A stretch of DNA of 64,000 bases from a candidate division KSB1 bacterium (GCA_034506395.1 JAPDPQ010000024.1:1-64000), one strand, 5' to 3'. Shown: positions 35,878-45,386, counted from the stretch's first letter. Notes: a model not told the origin generated them from the sequence alone. Numbers and translations: made by a program.

Positions 35878-38154
35878 ATGGCGCAATCTCTTGTCATTGT
35901 TGAATCCGTTGCTAAGACCAAAACGATTAAAAAGTTTTTAGGGAAAGATTACGAGGTTATCCCTTCCGTCGGGCACATCAAAGATCTCCCGAAGCAACAA
36001 TTAGGGGTGAATATCGAGGATGGTTTTGAGCCGAAATATATCACCATTCGGGGCAAGGGCAAAATATTAAATGAAATGAAGAAGGCGGCGGAAGTGGCGG
36101 ATCAAGTTTATATTGCCACAGACCCAGATCGTGAAGGGGAGGCTATTGCCTGGCATATTTACGAAGAGCTCAAACTAAAGAACGATCGGATCAAGCGAAT
36201 TCTCTTCAATGAGATTACGGAGCGGGCGGTATTAGCAGCGATCCAAAATTCACAGTCTATCGATATCAATAAAGTCGAAGCGCAAAAGGCCCGTCGGGTG
36301 ATGGATCGGTTGGTCGGTTACCAAGTAAGTCCGATCCTTTGGCAGACAATCTATCGCGGCCTGAGTGCCGGCCGGGTCCAATCGGTGGCATTGCGATTAA
36401 TCGTTGAGAGAGAGCGCGAAATCCTTGCTTTTGTCCCACAGGAATATTGGACGATCACGGCCAAACTTCGGGGTGAAAAAACCGAGCCATTCTTGTCCAA
36501 ACTGATCAAAGTGAATGGCAAAAAAGTTGATATCAAAAACCAGGAAGCGGCTCAAAGAATAGTAGAAGACCTGCGCAACAAGGTCTTTGTTATCAAAGCG
36601 ATCACCAAAAAGGAGATAAGTCGCAAGCCAGATGCTCCGTTTACTACCAGTACCCTGCAGCAAGAAGCCGCCAAGCGATTGGGTTATACATCCAAACGCA
36701 TCATGCTTATTGCCCAGCAGCTTTATGAAGGGATTGAATTGGGCGAAGAGGGGAGCATCGGTCTAATTACATACATGCGAACGGACTCGACACGGATCGC
36801 TGATGAGGCGATCACCGCTGCCAGAGAATATATCGCGACCAATTACGGCCTTGAATATCTCCCTAAAGAGCCAAGAATTTACAAAACCAAAAAAGGAGCC
36901 CAAGATGCCCACGAGGCAATTCGACCTACCTCAATGAAGCGCGAGCCCCGCAAGATCAAAAAATATTTAACCGCTGAACAATACAAATTGTATGAATTGA
37001 TCTGGAACCGCTTCATCGCCTGCCAGATGAGCGATGCGAAATTGGATCAGACGACAATCGACATTGATGCAGGCATCCTTGTTCAAAATGAAGTCAAAGC
37101 GGATTATCAATTCAGAACCACTGGTTCGGTAGTCAAATTCCGTGGCTTTTTACAAGCTTATGGGGATTATATTGAGAACGGGAAGGAATCGGAACCTCCA
37201 GATGAGTTGGAAGACGTTCAGCAATTTATTCCGAAACAATTGCGTGTCGGCGAAATACTAACGCTGATCGATCTATTGCCCAACCAGCATTTTACCAAAC
37301 CACCCGCGCGATATACGGAGAGCAGTCTGGTGAAGGAGCTGGACAATCTGGATATCGGTCGTCCCAGTACCTATGCCCTGATTATCAGCACTTTATTGGC
37401 GCGGAAGTATGTCCAAAAAAATGGACGGCAACTTGTGCCGACCGAATTGGGGTTTACGGTGAACGATATTTTGATCCAGCATTTTCCATCGATATTCAAT
37501 GTAAAATTTACAGCGCAAATGGAGGCTGAGCTGGACAAGATCGAGTCGGCAGAGAAGGACTTTCGCGCAGTCATGAACGATTTCTATCATCCATTCAGCC
37601 GCGCCCTTGAGCAGGTCAACTCCAAAAAGGAGGTCATCCGAGAGGCCTTGATGCAGGATACGGCGGAGTATTGTCCGGAATGCGGCAAGCCCCTGGTCAT
37701 TCGATGGGGACGAAATGGTAAATTTATCGGATGCAGCGGCTATCCCGAATGTCGCTATACCCGACCGATCGAACAAGACCAGATGCAAACCGATCAGAAG
37801 TGTGATAAATGCGGTAAGCCTATGGTCGTTAAACAGGGACGCTTCGGTCGATTCTTGGCCTGCTCTGGCTACCCTGAATGCAAAAATATTAAACCTTTTT
37901 CCTTAGGGATTCGCTGTCCCAAGGAGAATTGTGATGGCATGATTGTCGAGCGGAGGACGCGCCAGGGCAAGGTTTTCTATGGTTGCAGCAGATACCCGGA
38001 TTGCGATTTTGCTACCTGGTATCAGCCCATCGCCATTGAGTGCCAAAATTGCAAATCCCCTTATCTTGAGCAGCGCCAATCGCAAAAAGAGGGAACTTAT
38101 CTCTATTGTCCAAAATGCAAGACCAAGTATGAAGAAAGTGCAGACAGTGAATAG
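35878..38154 (+). CDS. topA: DNA topoisomerase I
   Basis: A type IA topoisomerase of 758 residues. The TOPRIM domain opens with SLVIVESVAKTKTIKKFLG, the catalytic Tyr is in GLITYMRTDSTR, and four C-terminal zinc ribbons follow (CPECGKPLVIRWGRNGKFIG, CDKCGKPM, CPKENCDG, CQNCKSPY). It relaxes negative supercoils. I chose the ATG at 35878; an upstream GTG at 35866 adds four residues. The stop overlaps the start of the xer gene by 26 bases, so they are coupled. Confidence 0.96.
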   Translation: MAQSLVIVESVAKTKTIKKFLGKDYEVIPSVGHIKDLPKQQLGVNIEDGFEPKYITIRGKGKILNEMKKAAEVADQVYIATDPDREGEAIAWHIYEELKLKNDRIKRILFNEITERAVLAAIQNSQSIDINKVEAQKARRVMDRLVGYQVSPILWQTIYRGLSAGRVQSVALRLIVEREREILAFVPQEYWTITAKLRGEKTEPFLSKLIKVNGKKVDIKNQEAAQRIVEDLRNKVFVIKAITKKEISRKPDAPFTTSTLQQEAAKRLGYTSKRIMLIAQQLYEGIELGEEGSIGLITYMRTDSTRIADEAITAAREYIATNYGLEYLPKEPRIYKTKKGAQDAHEAIRPTSMKREPRKIKKYLTAEQYKLYELIWNRFIACQMSDAKLDQTTIDIDAGILVQNEVKADYQFRTTGSVVKFRGFLQAYGDYIENGKESEPPDELEDVQQFIPKQLRVGEILTLIDLLPNQHFTKPPARYTESSLVKELDNLDIGRPSTYALIISTLLARKYVQKNGRQLVPTELGFTVNDILIQHFPSIFNVKFTAQMEAELDKIESAEKDFRAVMNDFYHPFSRALEQVNSKKEVIREALMQDTAEYCPECGKPLVIRWGRNGKFIGCSGYPECRYTRPIEQDQMQTDQKCDKCGKPMVVKQGRFGRFLACSGYPECKNIKPFSLGIRCPKENCDGMIVERRTRQGKVFYGCSRYPDCDFATWYQPIAIECQNCKSPYLEQRQSQKEGTYLYCPKCKTKYEESADSE

Positions 38155-39079
38155 CTCCCCCATTGCTTCCAATTGGGATCATATGATTGACCAATTTTTT
38201 CATTCAATGAGCACCGAGCGAGTTTATTCGGAAGATACGCTAACTGCTTATGGGATAGATTTGCGACAGTTTATCGGTTTTTTAGAGGAGCGTTTTGGAC
38301 CAACGATTGGGCCCGAGGCGATCACGAAACAGATCCTGCGCCAATTTTTAGCGAACCTTAAAGCCCGGGGCTATCAATCCAGCAGCATTAATCGCAAAAT
38401 CGCTTGCCTGAAATCGTTCTTCGGTTATCTGCATCGTCATCGTATCATATCAAAAAATCCAGCCAGCGGAATATTTTCGCTGAAGGCCATGAAGAAAATT
38501 CCTGTGACGTTAACTTATCAGCAAATCAAACAAGCCTTGACCCTGCCAGATACCAATACCCCTATCGGTTGTCGTGATGCTGCAATTATTGAGCTGTTTT
38601 ATGGAACAGGCATTCGCTTACGAGAGTTAGCGAATCTGAAGCTATCCGATTTGGATTTTGCCAATGGGGTAATTCGAGTATCCGGCAAGGGGAACAAACA
38701 GCGATTAGTTCCTTTCGGAGAATTGGCTAAAATTGCACTAAAAGATTATTTGGAGGTGAGAGCAGAATTCCTAAAAAAAAGCATAACGAGAACAGTGAGC
38801 TCTTTATTCCTGAATAAGCATGGGCATCCATTATCGCGACGCGGCATCGAGCGAAGGGTAGAAAAGTACTTGCAACAGGTCGCTGCAACTGGTACCCATC
38901 CCCATGCGCTTCGGCATTCTTTTGCTACGCATTTACTGGATGGTGGCGCTGACTTAATGGCTGTGAAAGAATTGTTAGGCCATTCCAGTTTGGCCGCTAC
39001 TCAAATTTATACCCATGTTTCAAAGGAACGACTCAAAGAGATTTATCGGTTAGCCCATCCACGTGCTGATCGAGATTAA
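38129..39079 (+). CDS. xerC: Tyrosine recombinase XerC/XerD
   Basis: A 316-residue site-specific recombinase with a SAM-like core-binding domain (about 15-105) and a catalytic domain with the RKHRHY set: Arg in YGTGIRLRELANL, Lys in VSGKGNKQRLVPFG, HxxR in HALRHSFATHLL, and His/Tyr in LGHSSLAATQIYTHV. It resolves chromosome dimers at dif. I chose the ATG at 38129 inside the end of topA; longer frames run deep into topA. Sequence alone does not separate XerC from XerD. Confidence 0.9.
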   Translation: MKKVQTVNSSPIASNWDHMIDQFFHSMSTERVYSEDTLTAYGIDLRQFIGFLEERFGPTIGPEAITKQILRQFLANLKARGYQSSSINRKIACLKSFFGYLHRHRIISKNPASGIFSLKAMKKIPVTLTYQQIKQALTLPDTNTPIGCRDAAIIELFYGTGIRLRELANLKLSDLDFANGVIRVSGKGNKQRLVPFGELAKIALKDYLEVRAEFLKKSITRTVSSLFLNKHGHPLSRRGIERRVEKYLQQVAATGTHPHALRHSFATHLLDGGADLMAVKELLGHSSLAATQIYTHVSKERLKEIYRLAHPRADRD

Positions 39080-39135
39080 AATCATCCCTTTCTTGTGCAG
39101 TTTCACTTCAATTTTAATTCATAAGGAGGCTTCCT

Positions 39136-39447
39136 ATGAGAATCAATTTCACCGCCCGTCATTATAAGTCTTCCCCAAGACTTAAAGAATATGCTCAAAA
39201 TGAAGTATCCCGATTGGAAAAATTCTACGATGGGATCGTTAGTTGTGACATCATATTGGATTATCAGAAGGAGATTCAAATTGCGGAACTAAATGTAACC
39301 GTTTACGGGCAGGTCTTAACAGTGATTGAGAAATCGGATGATATTTATAAATCGATCGATATGGCCGTGCAAAAGATGGAGCGAAAGCTAAAACGTTATA
39401 AAGAGAAAAAATTTCAGCAATACGCAAATAGCAAGCCCACAGTTTAA
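39136..39447 (+). CDS. hpf: Ribosome hibernation promoting factor, short form
   Basis: A 103-residue protein with the HPF/YfiA pattern MRINFTARHYKSSPRLKEYA, ISxxxY-type core and MAVQKMERKLKRYKEKKF at the end. Short HPF binds the 30S decoding centre and promotes 100S or inactive 70S ribosomes in starvation. It lacks the long-form C-terminal dimerisation domain. AAGGAGG lies 9 bases before the ATG. The hprK gene follows, the usual order near phosphotransferase regulators. Confidence 0.93.
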   Translation: MRINFTARHYKSSPRLKEYAQNEVSRLEKFYDGIVSCDIILDYQKEIQIAELNVTVYGQVLTVIEKSDDIYKSIDMAVQKMERKLKRYKEKKFQQYANSKPTV

Positions 39448-39528
39448 TGGTTAGTGGTCTGGCGGTTCCTCATTTGAGGCGAAATTGTGTTGGCTTGTGA
39501 CTGCGGGCGTGTAACCCGAATTCGATGG

Positions 39529-39598
39529 GTCGATCGCTGGCAGTGCTGCAGTGCGAAGGAAATCAATATTCGACTAAATCGGCCTGCCAGCGATCGAC
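39529..39598 (+). promoter_or_regulatory. Large inverted repeat in the hprK leader
   Basis: GTCGATCGCTGGCAG (39529-39543) and CTGCCAGCGATCGAC (39584-39598) form a perfect 15-bp stem with a 40-base loop, ending 50 bases before the hprK ATG. In RNA this would be a very stable hairpin. There is no T tract, so it is not a standard terminator; it could be a leader element or a mobile palindromic repeat. Confidence 0.6.
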
Positions 39599-39647
39599 GC
39601 ACAATATCGGCTATGATCCGCAAAAATATGGTCAAGTCGCTATGGCT

Positions 39648-40616
39648 ATGAACGAATTAACCGTTGAAAAACTTTATGAAGACAATCGGAACCGACTTAA
39701 GTTGACAGTCTTGAATGACTGCTTCAGTTTTCATAAAAAGATCAAAGAGAAAGAAGTCCATCGCCCTGGTCTGGCGCTCAGTGGTTTTGTTGACGTTTTT
39801 ACCTTCAGGCGAGTTCAGGTCATTGGCAATACGGAGCTGGCGTTTTTGGAGACACTGACTCCAACCAAGCTCGAATCCAGTCTCAGAAAAGTTTTCGAGT
39901 TCGATATCCCATGCATCATTATCACTGAAAATAATCAGCCTCCAGATCAATTTGTTGCGATTGCCAACGAGAAGAAGATCACGATTCTTCGGAGCAGTTA
40001 TTCCACCACTCATGTCATTCAGATGCTTAGCAACTATCTGGAAAGGGAATTTGCTCCGACCAAGACGATCCATGGATCGTTGGTCGATGTTTATGGCGTG
40101 GGTGTGCTGATCACTGGTAGGAGCGGAATTGGCAAAAGCGAGGTGGCCTTGGACCTGGTCGAACGCGGCCATCGGCTGGTGGCTGATGATGTGGTATATT
40201 TGAAGCGGCATCCTGAAGGCATCCTGATCGGCTATTGCAGCGAAGCCCTCTTGCACCACATGGAGATTCGGGGGATCGGTATCATTGATGTTTGCAGCAT
40301 ATTCGGCGTCCATGCCGTTCGATTTCAGAAACGGGTTGAAGTGGAGATCCATTTAGAGGATTGGGAGGAAGGTAAAGATTATGATCGCACTGGATTAGAA
40401 GAGTACTATTCGACTTATTTGGACGTACAAATCCCTGTGGTAAATTTGCCGATTTTCCCTGGCAAGAACATAACAGTTCTGGCGGAGGTGATCGCCCAGA
40501 ATCATTTGCTCAAAATTTATGGGCAGCATACGGCGAGAGAATTTAACGAGAAATTGAAAGAGCGCATCAAAGCAAGCACCACTTTGAAAGATTATCTTTT
40601 TTATGACACAGAATAA
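39648..40616 (+). CDS. hprK: HPr kinase/phosphorylase
   Basis: A 322-residue bifunctional enzyme that phosphorylates HPr on Ser46 with ATP and removes it with phosphate. It has an N-terminal MurF-like regulatory domain, then P-loop GRSGIGKSEVALDL near residue 153, LVADDVVYLKR, and the HprK signature EIRGIGIIDVCSIFG. I chose the ATG at 39648 because it gives the family length; a longer frame from 39525 runs through the leader hairpin. No SD is obvious. EIIA and EIIB genes follow at 40650 and 41060. Confidence 0.94.
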   Translation: MNELTVEKLYEDNRNRLKLTVLNDCFSFHKKIKEKEVHRPGLALSGFVDVFTFRRVQVIGNTELAFLETLTPTKLESSLRKVFEFDIPCIIITENNQPPDQFVAIANEKKITILRSSYSTTHVIQMLSNYLEREFAPTKTIHGSLVDVYGVGVLITGRSGIGKSEVALDLVERGHRLVADDVVYLKRHPEGILIGYCSEALLHHMEIRGIGIIDVCSIFGVHAVRFQKRVEVEIHLEDWEEGKDYDRTGLEEYYSTYLDVQIPVVNLPIFPGKNITVLAEVIAQNHLLKIYGQHTAREFNEKLKERIKASTTLKDYLFYDTE

Positions 40617-40649
40617 TCAAAGCCATCTGGAGAACGAATTGAGACAACT

Positions 40650-41045
40650 ATGATCGGTGGAATTATACTTACTCATGGTACCATTGGTGAGGCACTGCTG
40701 GAAGCAGCATCGTCGATTCTCGGCGAGGTAAATGATGCTTACGCCTTGTCCACGGCAACGTTGTCGATGCAGCGCTTGAACATAGAATTGAAGCAGATTC
40801 TTTCAGAACGCCAATGGTCTGGAGGGGCAATTATCATGGTGAGTCTTATGGGAGGAAGTTGCTGGAATTCAGCAGTCGCCGTTGCTCGACAATTGCCTCG
40901 GATCGAAGTGGTGTCTGGCGTGAATTTATCGATGCTGCTTTCTTTTTTTACAAAGCGAGATCGCTATGAGATTTCAGAATTAGCGGATATCATCAAAGAG
41001 GATGGCATTCGGGGAATTTGCAAATTTGTCATTGGATCAGATTAA
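40650..41045 (+). CDS. Mannose-family PTS EIIA component
   Basis: A 131-residue protein with the mannose-type EIIA fold and phospho-acceptor His9 in GGIILTHGTIGEALLEAASS, followed by MGGSCWNSAV and VSGVNLSML. In PTS, HPr passes phosphate to this His and then to EIIB. It sits 33 bases after hprK and 14 bases before EIIB. No EIIC/EIID permease genes are present, so a regulatory role is likely. Confidence 0.92.
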   Translation: MIGGIILTHGTIGEALLEAASSILGEVNDAYALSTATLSMQRLNIELKQILSERQWSGGAIIMVSLMGGSCWNSAVAVARQLPRIEVVSGVNLSMLLSFFTKRDRYEISELADIIKEDGIRGICKFVIGSD

Positions 41046-41059
41046 GTGGTGGAAGTGTT

Positions 41060-41569
41060 ATGCCTTTGGTGTTAGTTCGAATTGACGATCGCCTCATTCA
41101 TGGCCAGGTGGTGGTTGGATGGGGTTTGCAGCTTAAGCCTGATCGGATTGTGCTCTGTAATGACGCCATTGCCGAATCGCCATGGGAACGAGAAATCTAC
41201 ATGGGAACAGAGGCCAGTGCTCCATATCCCTTGAAGGTTTCTGTCCTTAGCATTCAAGAGACGGTTCAATTAATTCAAGACGACGAGATCCAGCGTGAGC
41301 GCATCATTTTATTGGTCGAAACGCCGCAGGATGTTTTGGAGCTGGCAAAGGCTGGTCTGGAAATTAAAAAAATAAACGTTGGGGGAATGCACTATCGGCC
41401 TGGCAAACGTCGCATTGCTCCTTATATCTTCGTCGACGATGAGGATATTGCCTGCTTCAAAGCCATCAGCGCGATGAAGATCGAGCTGGAAGGCAAAGAA
41501 GTACCAGGGAGCAAAAGCATCAATATCATTCAAGCAATTGGTGCGATAGAACAAGGATCTGGAACTTAA
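41060..41569 (+). CDS. Mannose-family PTS EIIB component
   Basis: A 169-residue EIIB of the mannose/fructose/sorbose family. The acceptor is His14 in LVRIDDRLIHGQVVVGWG; INVGGMHYRPGKRRIAP later is also typical. I chose the ATG at 41060; an earlier frame from 41018 overlaps EIIA and has no RBS. EIIB normally passes phosphate to the sugar in EIIC/EIID, but these are absent, so it may act on a regulator or on components encoded elsewhere. Confidence 0.92.
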   Translation: MPLVLVRIDDRLIHGQVVVGWGLQLKPDRIVLCNDAIAESPWEREIYMGTEASAPYPLKVSVLSIQETVQLIQDDEIQRERIILLVETPQDVLELAKAGLEIKKINVGGMHYRPGKRRIAPYIFVDDEDIACFKAISAMKIELEGKEVPGSKSINIIQAIGAIEQGSGT

Positions 41570-41586
41570 TCTCGATAAAAAAAATA

Positions 41587-41615
41587 TTGACTTTTATTGT
41601 AAAATGTATTATCTT
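41587..41615 (+). promoter_or_regulatory. Promoter of tRNA-Phe
   Basis: -35 TTGACT (41587-41592), 17-base spacer, -10 TATCTT (41610-41615), 20 bases before the mature tRNA start at 41636. Confidence 0.6.
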
Positions 41616-41635
41616 TAGGCCCGAAAAATAACGTT

Positions 41636-41708
<73 letters not shown>

Positions 41709-41711
41709 CAG

Positions 41712-41747
41712 AAAAAGCCGTTACATCGCGCGTGTAACGGCTTTTTT
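41712..41747 (+). terminator. Terminator after tRNA-Phe
   Basis: AAAAAGCCGTTACA (41712-41725) pairs with TGTAACGGCTTTTT (41733-41746), with a 7-base loop and a T run within the arm. It is a classic intrinsic terminator immediately after the tRNA. Confidence 0.9.
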
Positions 41748-41848
41748 ATTACAGCCCTATTCGATCCTGTTAACCAAAACCAAATGGCTTTGCGATATCG
41801 CGCCTTTTGATTCAAGCTTTCAGAAACAATGAATCGTTTCGTATCCGA

Positions 41849-43132
41849 TTAGCTCAAAAATTGGTTAAGATACAGCGAACCGTGGGGGCGAATGCTCAGC
41901 ACCAGGGCCTTACCGGTCCCGTAAATGGACTCAATTAACTGAATATAGTCGGTCACGGCACTAATTGGCAGGAATACCTGGATGGTGCCAGCAAATCCAC
42001 CTCCATGAACGCGGCAGGCGCCTTCGCCAAGATCGGAGATAAATTTTTCGGTTACCGCTAATGCTAATGCCACGCCTTGTTCACGGATGTTTTTCGTCGT
42101 ATAGATATTTTGCAGCCATTTGAATGACGAATTGCCCGATTCATTGACCAGCATTAAAAATCGCTTGAAATCTCCTTTTTCCAATGCCGAAACTTGCTCC
42201 AACACTCTGGTATTATCGCCTATAAAATGGATCGCCCTGAGAATTGCCCGGTCGCCGACCCGCGATCGAATTTCATTGATTTTAGCGATCAAATCGTGAT
42301 AGCGAATCTGGCGACAGACTTCTGCACCTAACTCACGAGCAACTGCTTTCATTTCTTGAGGCACTGCGGCGTATTCGTCGGTCAGATCGGCATGATTCCC
42401 ACCGGTATCTACTACCAGTAAGCTGTAGTTCTGCGAGGCAAAATCGAAATGAACTTTGCGCACTGTTGGCTCTTTGGGGTTCAAAAAATCAATGGTGATG
42501 ATCCCTCCGACAGCACACGTGGTTTGATCCATCAGGCCGCATGGCTTGCCAAAGTACTCATTCTCAGCATATTGGCCGATGAGGGCAATGGTTTGAGCCG
42601 GGATCGAATTGTTATTGAACAAAGAGTTGAAAATCGTCCCGATCAATACTTCAATGGAAGCGGAGGAGCTCAATCCAGAGCCCGGCAAAACATCGCTGGT
42701 TACCACGGCGTTGAACCCACCGATATGAAAGCCAGACTGTTTAAATCTGGCAGCAATACCGCGAATCAGCGCCGAAGTAGTACCAACCTCCCGAGCTACT
42801 TTATCCAGTTGATCCAAGTTCACCACGAATGGTTGTGGATAGCCTTCGGAATGAACTGTCACTGTATTGGTCTGATTGATCGCCGCAACAGCGATGGAAT
42901 CCAGATTTACGCTTGCAGCTAACACTCGGCCATGGTTGTGATCGGTGTGGTTTCCTCCGATCTCCGTTCGACCCGGAGTGCTGAACAGATGAAGATCGGT
43001 TTGATGGAACATCTGATTGAATTTTTCAATCAAGCTGTCGAATCGCTTGATCTTCGACTGGATCACCAAGTCATCCCGGGTACAATAAATCTCTTTAAAA
43101 ACTGATCTCAAGTTTTGAAGTGTCGAAATCAT
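41849..43132 (-). CDS. galK: Galactokinase (GHMP family)
   Basis: A 427-residue GHMP kinase that phosphorylates alpha-D-galactose to galactose 1-phosphate. Motifs: the N-terminal signature PGRTEIGGNHTDHNHG, the phosphate loop LPGSGLSSSASIEVLIG, and the C-terminal VHGGGFAGTIQVF. I chose the ATG at 43132; a TTG at 43147 is less likely. It is the last gene of the leftward sugar cluster. galT and galE are not in the window. Confidence 0.94.
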   Translation of the reverse strand: MISTLQNLRSVFKEIYCTRDDLVIQSKIKRFDSLIEKFNQMFHQTDLHLFSTPGRTEIGGNHTDHNHGRVLAASVNLDSIAVAAINQTNTVTVHSEGYPQPFVVNLDQLDKVAREVGTTSALIRGIAARFKQSGFHIGGFNAVVTSDVLPGSGLSSSASIEVLIGTIFNSLFNNNSIPAQTIALIGQYAENEYFGKPCGLMDQTTCAVGGIITIDFLNPKEPTVRKVHFDFASQNYSLLVVDTGGNHADLTDEYAAVPQEMKAVARELGAEVCRQIRYHDLIAKINEIRSRVGDRAILRAIHFIGDNTRVLEQVSALEKGDFKRFLMLVNESGNSSFKWLQNIYTTKNIREQGVALALAVTEKFISDLGEGACRVHGGGFAGTIQVFLPISAVTDYIQLIESIYGTGKALVLSIRPHGSLYLNQFLS

Positions 43133-43338
43133 AATTTTATCCCACAATTTGAAATAAAAAGGAACTAACTTATCCGCCTCACATCAAGCAAATATCATCA
43201 GCGACGAAGCAAACGGACCAAATTCAAATTTCAAAACGAGGCCGTATCGCACCAAAAAATCCTTGTGAATGATAATTTTTTGATCATGAACTTCGGATAA
43301 TTATAGCAGATTAATTTGCATCAATCTTCATCCGATGA

Positions 43339-43372
43339 CCAGCACCACTCAATAATGGACGAGTGGTGCTGG
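43339..43372 (-). other. 12-bp stem-loop between the small membrane gene and galK
   Basis: CCAGCACCACTC (43339-43350) and GAGTGGTGCTGG (43361-43372) form a perfect 12-bp stem with a 10-base loop, 14 bases after the stop of the small membrane gene. There is no T tract in the minus direction, so it may stabilise the upstream mRNA 3' end or cause partial termination before galK. Confidence 0.5.
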
Positions 43373-43385
43373 CCTCAATAACCTT

Positions 43386-43613
43386 TCAGTTTGAATTGGA
43401 CGACCGGTACGCTTTAATTGATGGAACTAAAAAAGCGAGCCCAACGGCCAGCATAATCGCACCCCACCATAAGCTGGGATTGATATTGGATAGCACTGTT
43501 TTTTGTTGTGGGTAAAAAATATAATAGACGCCGGTCGATAGAATGATTGCTCCTAATAACGTCAGCATGACGCCGACAAAAAACCAGATGGATAACATTT
43601 TTTGTTCTGACAT
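43386..43613 (-). CDS. Small two-pass membrane protein
   Basis: A 75-residue protein from the ATG at 43613 (GGGAG upstream); a frame to 43667 has no RBS. It has two transmembrane segments: about 8-30 (IWFFVGVMLTLLGAIILSTG) and 47-66 (LWWGAIMLAVGLAFLVP). I do not recognise a family. It follows the SSS symporter by about 115 bases and precedes galK. Small two-pass proteins of this kind often accompany symporter genes, so an accessory role is possible, but this is inference. Confidence 0.65.
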   Translation of the reverse strand: MSEQKMLSIWFFVGVMLTLLGAIILSTGVYYIFYPQQKTVLSNINPSLWWGAIMLAVGLAFLVPSIKAYRSSNSN

Positions 43614-43727
43614 AAACGAAATCTCCCTCTTTGCAGTGGCTGGAATGATGCAAGGAAAAAGGCGCATAGGATTTGTGCCACAAGCGCTGCATCCATGTGA
43701 TGGTTTAGCTTTTTCTTGTTAACAAAA

Positions 43728-45386
43728 TTACCAGAAGATGATATTTAAAACGACGAATACGATGAACGAAATGACTGCAACAACTGCCGGCCGCTGGAGC
43801 AATTTCTGGCCTGTTACAGTTGGAGCCGGGGTCAGGCCTTTGACCAAGCCGACGAGCTCTTCTTTTGGTTTGGGTTTAGTGAACAAGCTGATGATTATGG
43901 TCAATACAAAACAAATCAACCAGGCCCACCAAGCGCGCCACAGATTATGACTCATATCCGAGGGATTCTGGCTGAAGGTGAGCCAAGCAGGATTGAGCCA
44001 ATGAAATTTGATCCCGATGAACATGAGAAATGAGCTGCCCATACCAGCGATTAAGCCCCAGAATGCGCCTGCTGGGGTAGTTCTTGCCCAGAACATTCCC
44101 AACAACATGGTGGCGAACAAGGGTGCATTGACCCAGCTAAAAATCGCCTGGATGTAATCCATAATGGTATTAAATCGCATGGCAGCATAAGCAGTTAAGA
44201 TGCTGAGAAAAATGCCGACGATCGTCGTTATTCGGCCGACCACAACCAAATGCGCATCGCTGGCATCCTTTTTAAACAGGACCCGATAAATGTCATAGGT
44301 CCAAACCGTATTGAAAGCGCTGACATTGCCTGCCTGCCCTGCCATAAACCCAGCGAGCAATGCTGTTATTCCCAATCCGATCAACCCGGCTGGGAAATAG
44401 CGGGCGATAAGCACTGGCAGCGCTGTATCATTCCATGGTTCTCCTGTGTAAGGATGAGCTAACAAGGTAATTTGCCCCATATCTTGCAATTTCCAGGCGA
44501 CCAGCCCGCTACCGACGACGATAAGCGGCAACGCCATCTTAAAGAAACTGGCAAAGATGGGCGTTTTGCGAGCAGCATCCAAATCCTTGGCAGAAAAAGC
44601 TCGTTGTACCAACAAAAAATCCGTGGTCCAGTATCCGAAGCTTAAAACAAAGCCCAAACCCAGGACAATTCCCAACCAAGTAACGCCCATTTCGTTTGCA
44701 GTCGGAGAGGCAGCGGTCGACCAAAGGGCGCTTAATCGCTCTGGTAAGCCGGTAAGGACTGCTTTTAACCCTCCCAATTCGATCAGCCCCAAAATTGACA
44801 CTAAGAACAGACCGAACCAAATGAGAAAAAATTGGACAATTTCTGTAAAAATTGCTGACAATAATCCACCCAAGGTAATGTACACTGCGATGACCCCCGC
44901 GCTGATCCAGATACTGACGTGCAAATCCCATTTTAGCACGACATTGAACACCAGCGCCATGAGATAAAGATTGATACCCGACATCAAAATGGTCATGATG
45001 CCGAAGCTGGCGGCGTTCAACAATCGCGTCTTTTCATCAAAACGCAACTTGAGGTAGCCGGGTATTGAATGAATTTTAGAGCTGTAATAAAAGGGCATCA
45101 TGTACAGTCCCAAAAACAGCATGGCTGGAACTGCGCCAATCCAATAAAAATGGGAGACGAACATTCCGTATTTCATGGTACCCCCTGTCCAGCCCAAAAT
45201 TTCTAACGAGCCAAGATTGGCGCTCAGAAAGGCTAACCCTGCCACCCAGGCACTATTTTTGCGCCCTGCCATAAAAAAATCATCGCCAGTCTTGGTAAAT
45301 CGTTTGAGATAATAGCCGATCCCAATAACAAATCCAAAATAGATGATGATGATCAGCCAGTCGATCCAAGACATTTGAAATGTCAT
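43728..45386 (-). CDS. Sodium:solute symporter (SSS/SGLT family), sugar type
   Basis: A 552-residue inner-membrane protein with about 14 transmembrane segments. The SSS core is visible as GDDFFMAGRKNSAWVAGLAF and LSANLGSLEILGWTGG, with later FGYWTTDFLLVQRAFSAKD typical of SGLT-like sugar symporters. It imports a sugar with Na+. AGGAGGACAGG precedes the ATG. It lies downstream of araA in the sugar cluster, behind the operator-like sequence at 45441-45489. The substrate may be arabinose or galactose. Confidence 0.93.
   Translation of the reverse strand: MTFQMSWIDWLIIIIYFGFVIGIGYYLKRFTKTGDDFFMAGRKNSAWVAGLAFLSANLGSLEILGWTGGTMKYGMFVSHFYWIGAVPAMLFLGLYMMPFYYSSKIHSIPGYLKLRFDEKTRLLNAASFGIMTILMSGINLYLMALVFNVVLKWDLHVSIWISAGVIAVYITLGGLLSAIFTEIVQFFLIWFGLFLVSILGLIELGGLKAVLTGLPERLSALWSTAASPTANEMGVTWLGIVLGLGFVLSFGYWTTDFLLVQRAFSAKDLDAARKTPIFASFFKMALPLIVVGSGLVAWKLQDMGQITLLAHPYTGEPWNDTALPVLIARYFPAGLIGLGITALLAGFMAGQAGNVSAFNTVWTYDIYRVLFKKDASDAHLVVVGRITTIVGIFLSILTAYAAMRFNTIMDYIQAIFSWVNAPLFATMLLGMFWARTTPAGAFWGLIAGMGSSFLMFIGIKFHWLNPAWLTFSQNPSDMSHNLWRAWWAWLICFVLTIIISLFTKPKPKEELVGLVKGLTPAPTVTGQKLLQRPAVVAVISFIVFVVLNIIFW

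Noticed and set aside
37943-38128. Upstream N-terminal extension of the xer gene
   Set aside because: It lies inside topA in another frame and lacks family similarity; the ATG at 38129 gives the normal recombinase length.
39525-39647. N-terminal extension of hprK
   Set aside because: It runs through a large inverted repeat and has no family similarity; the chosen start gives the standard length.
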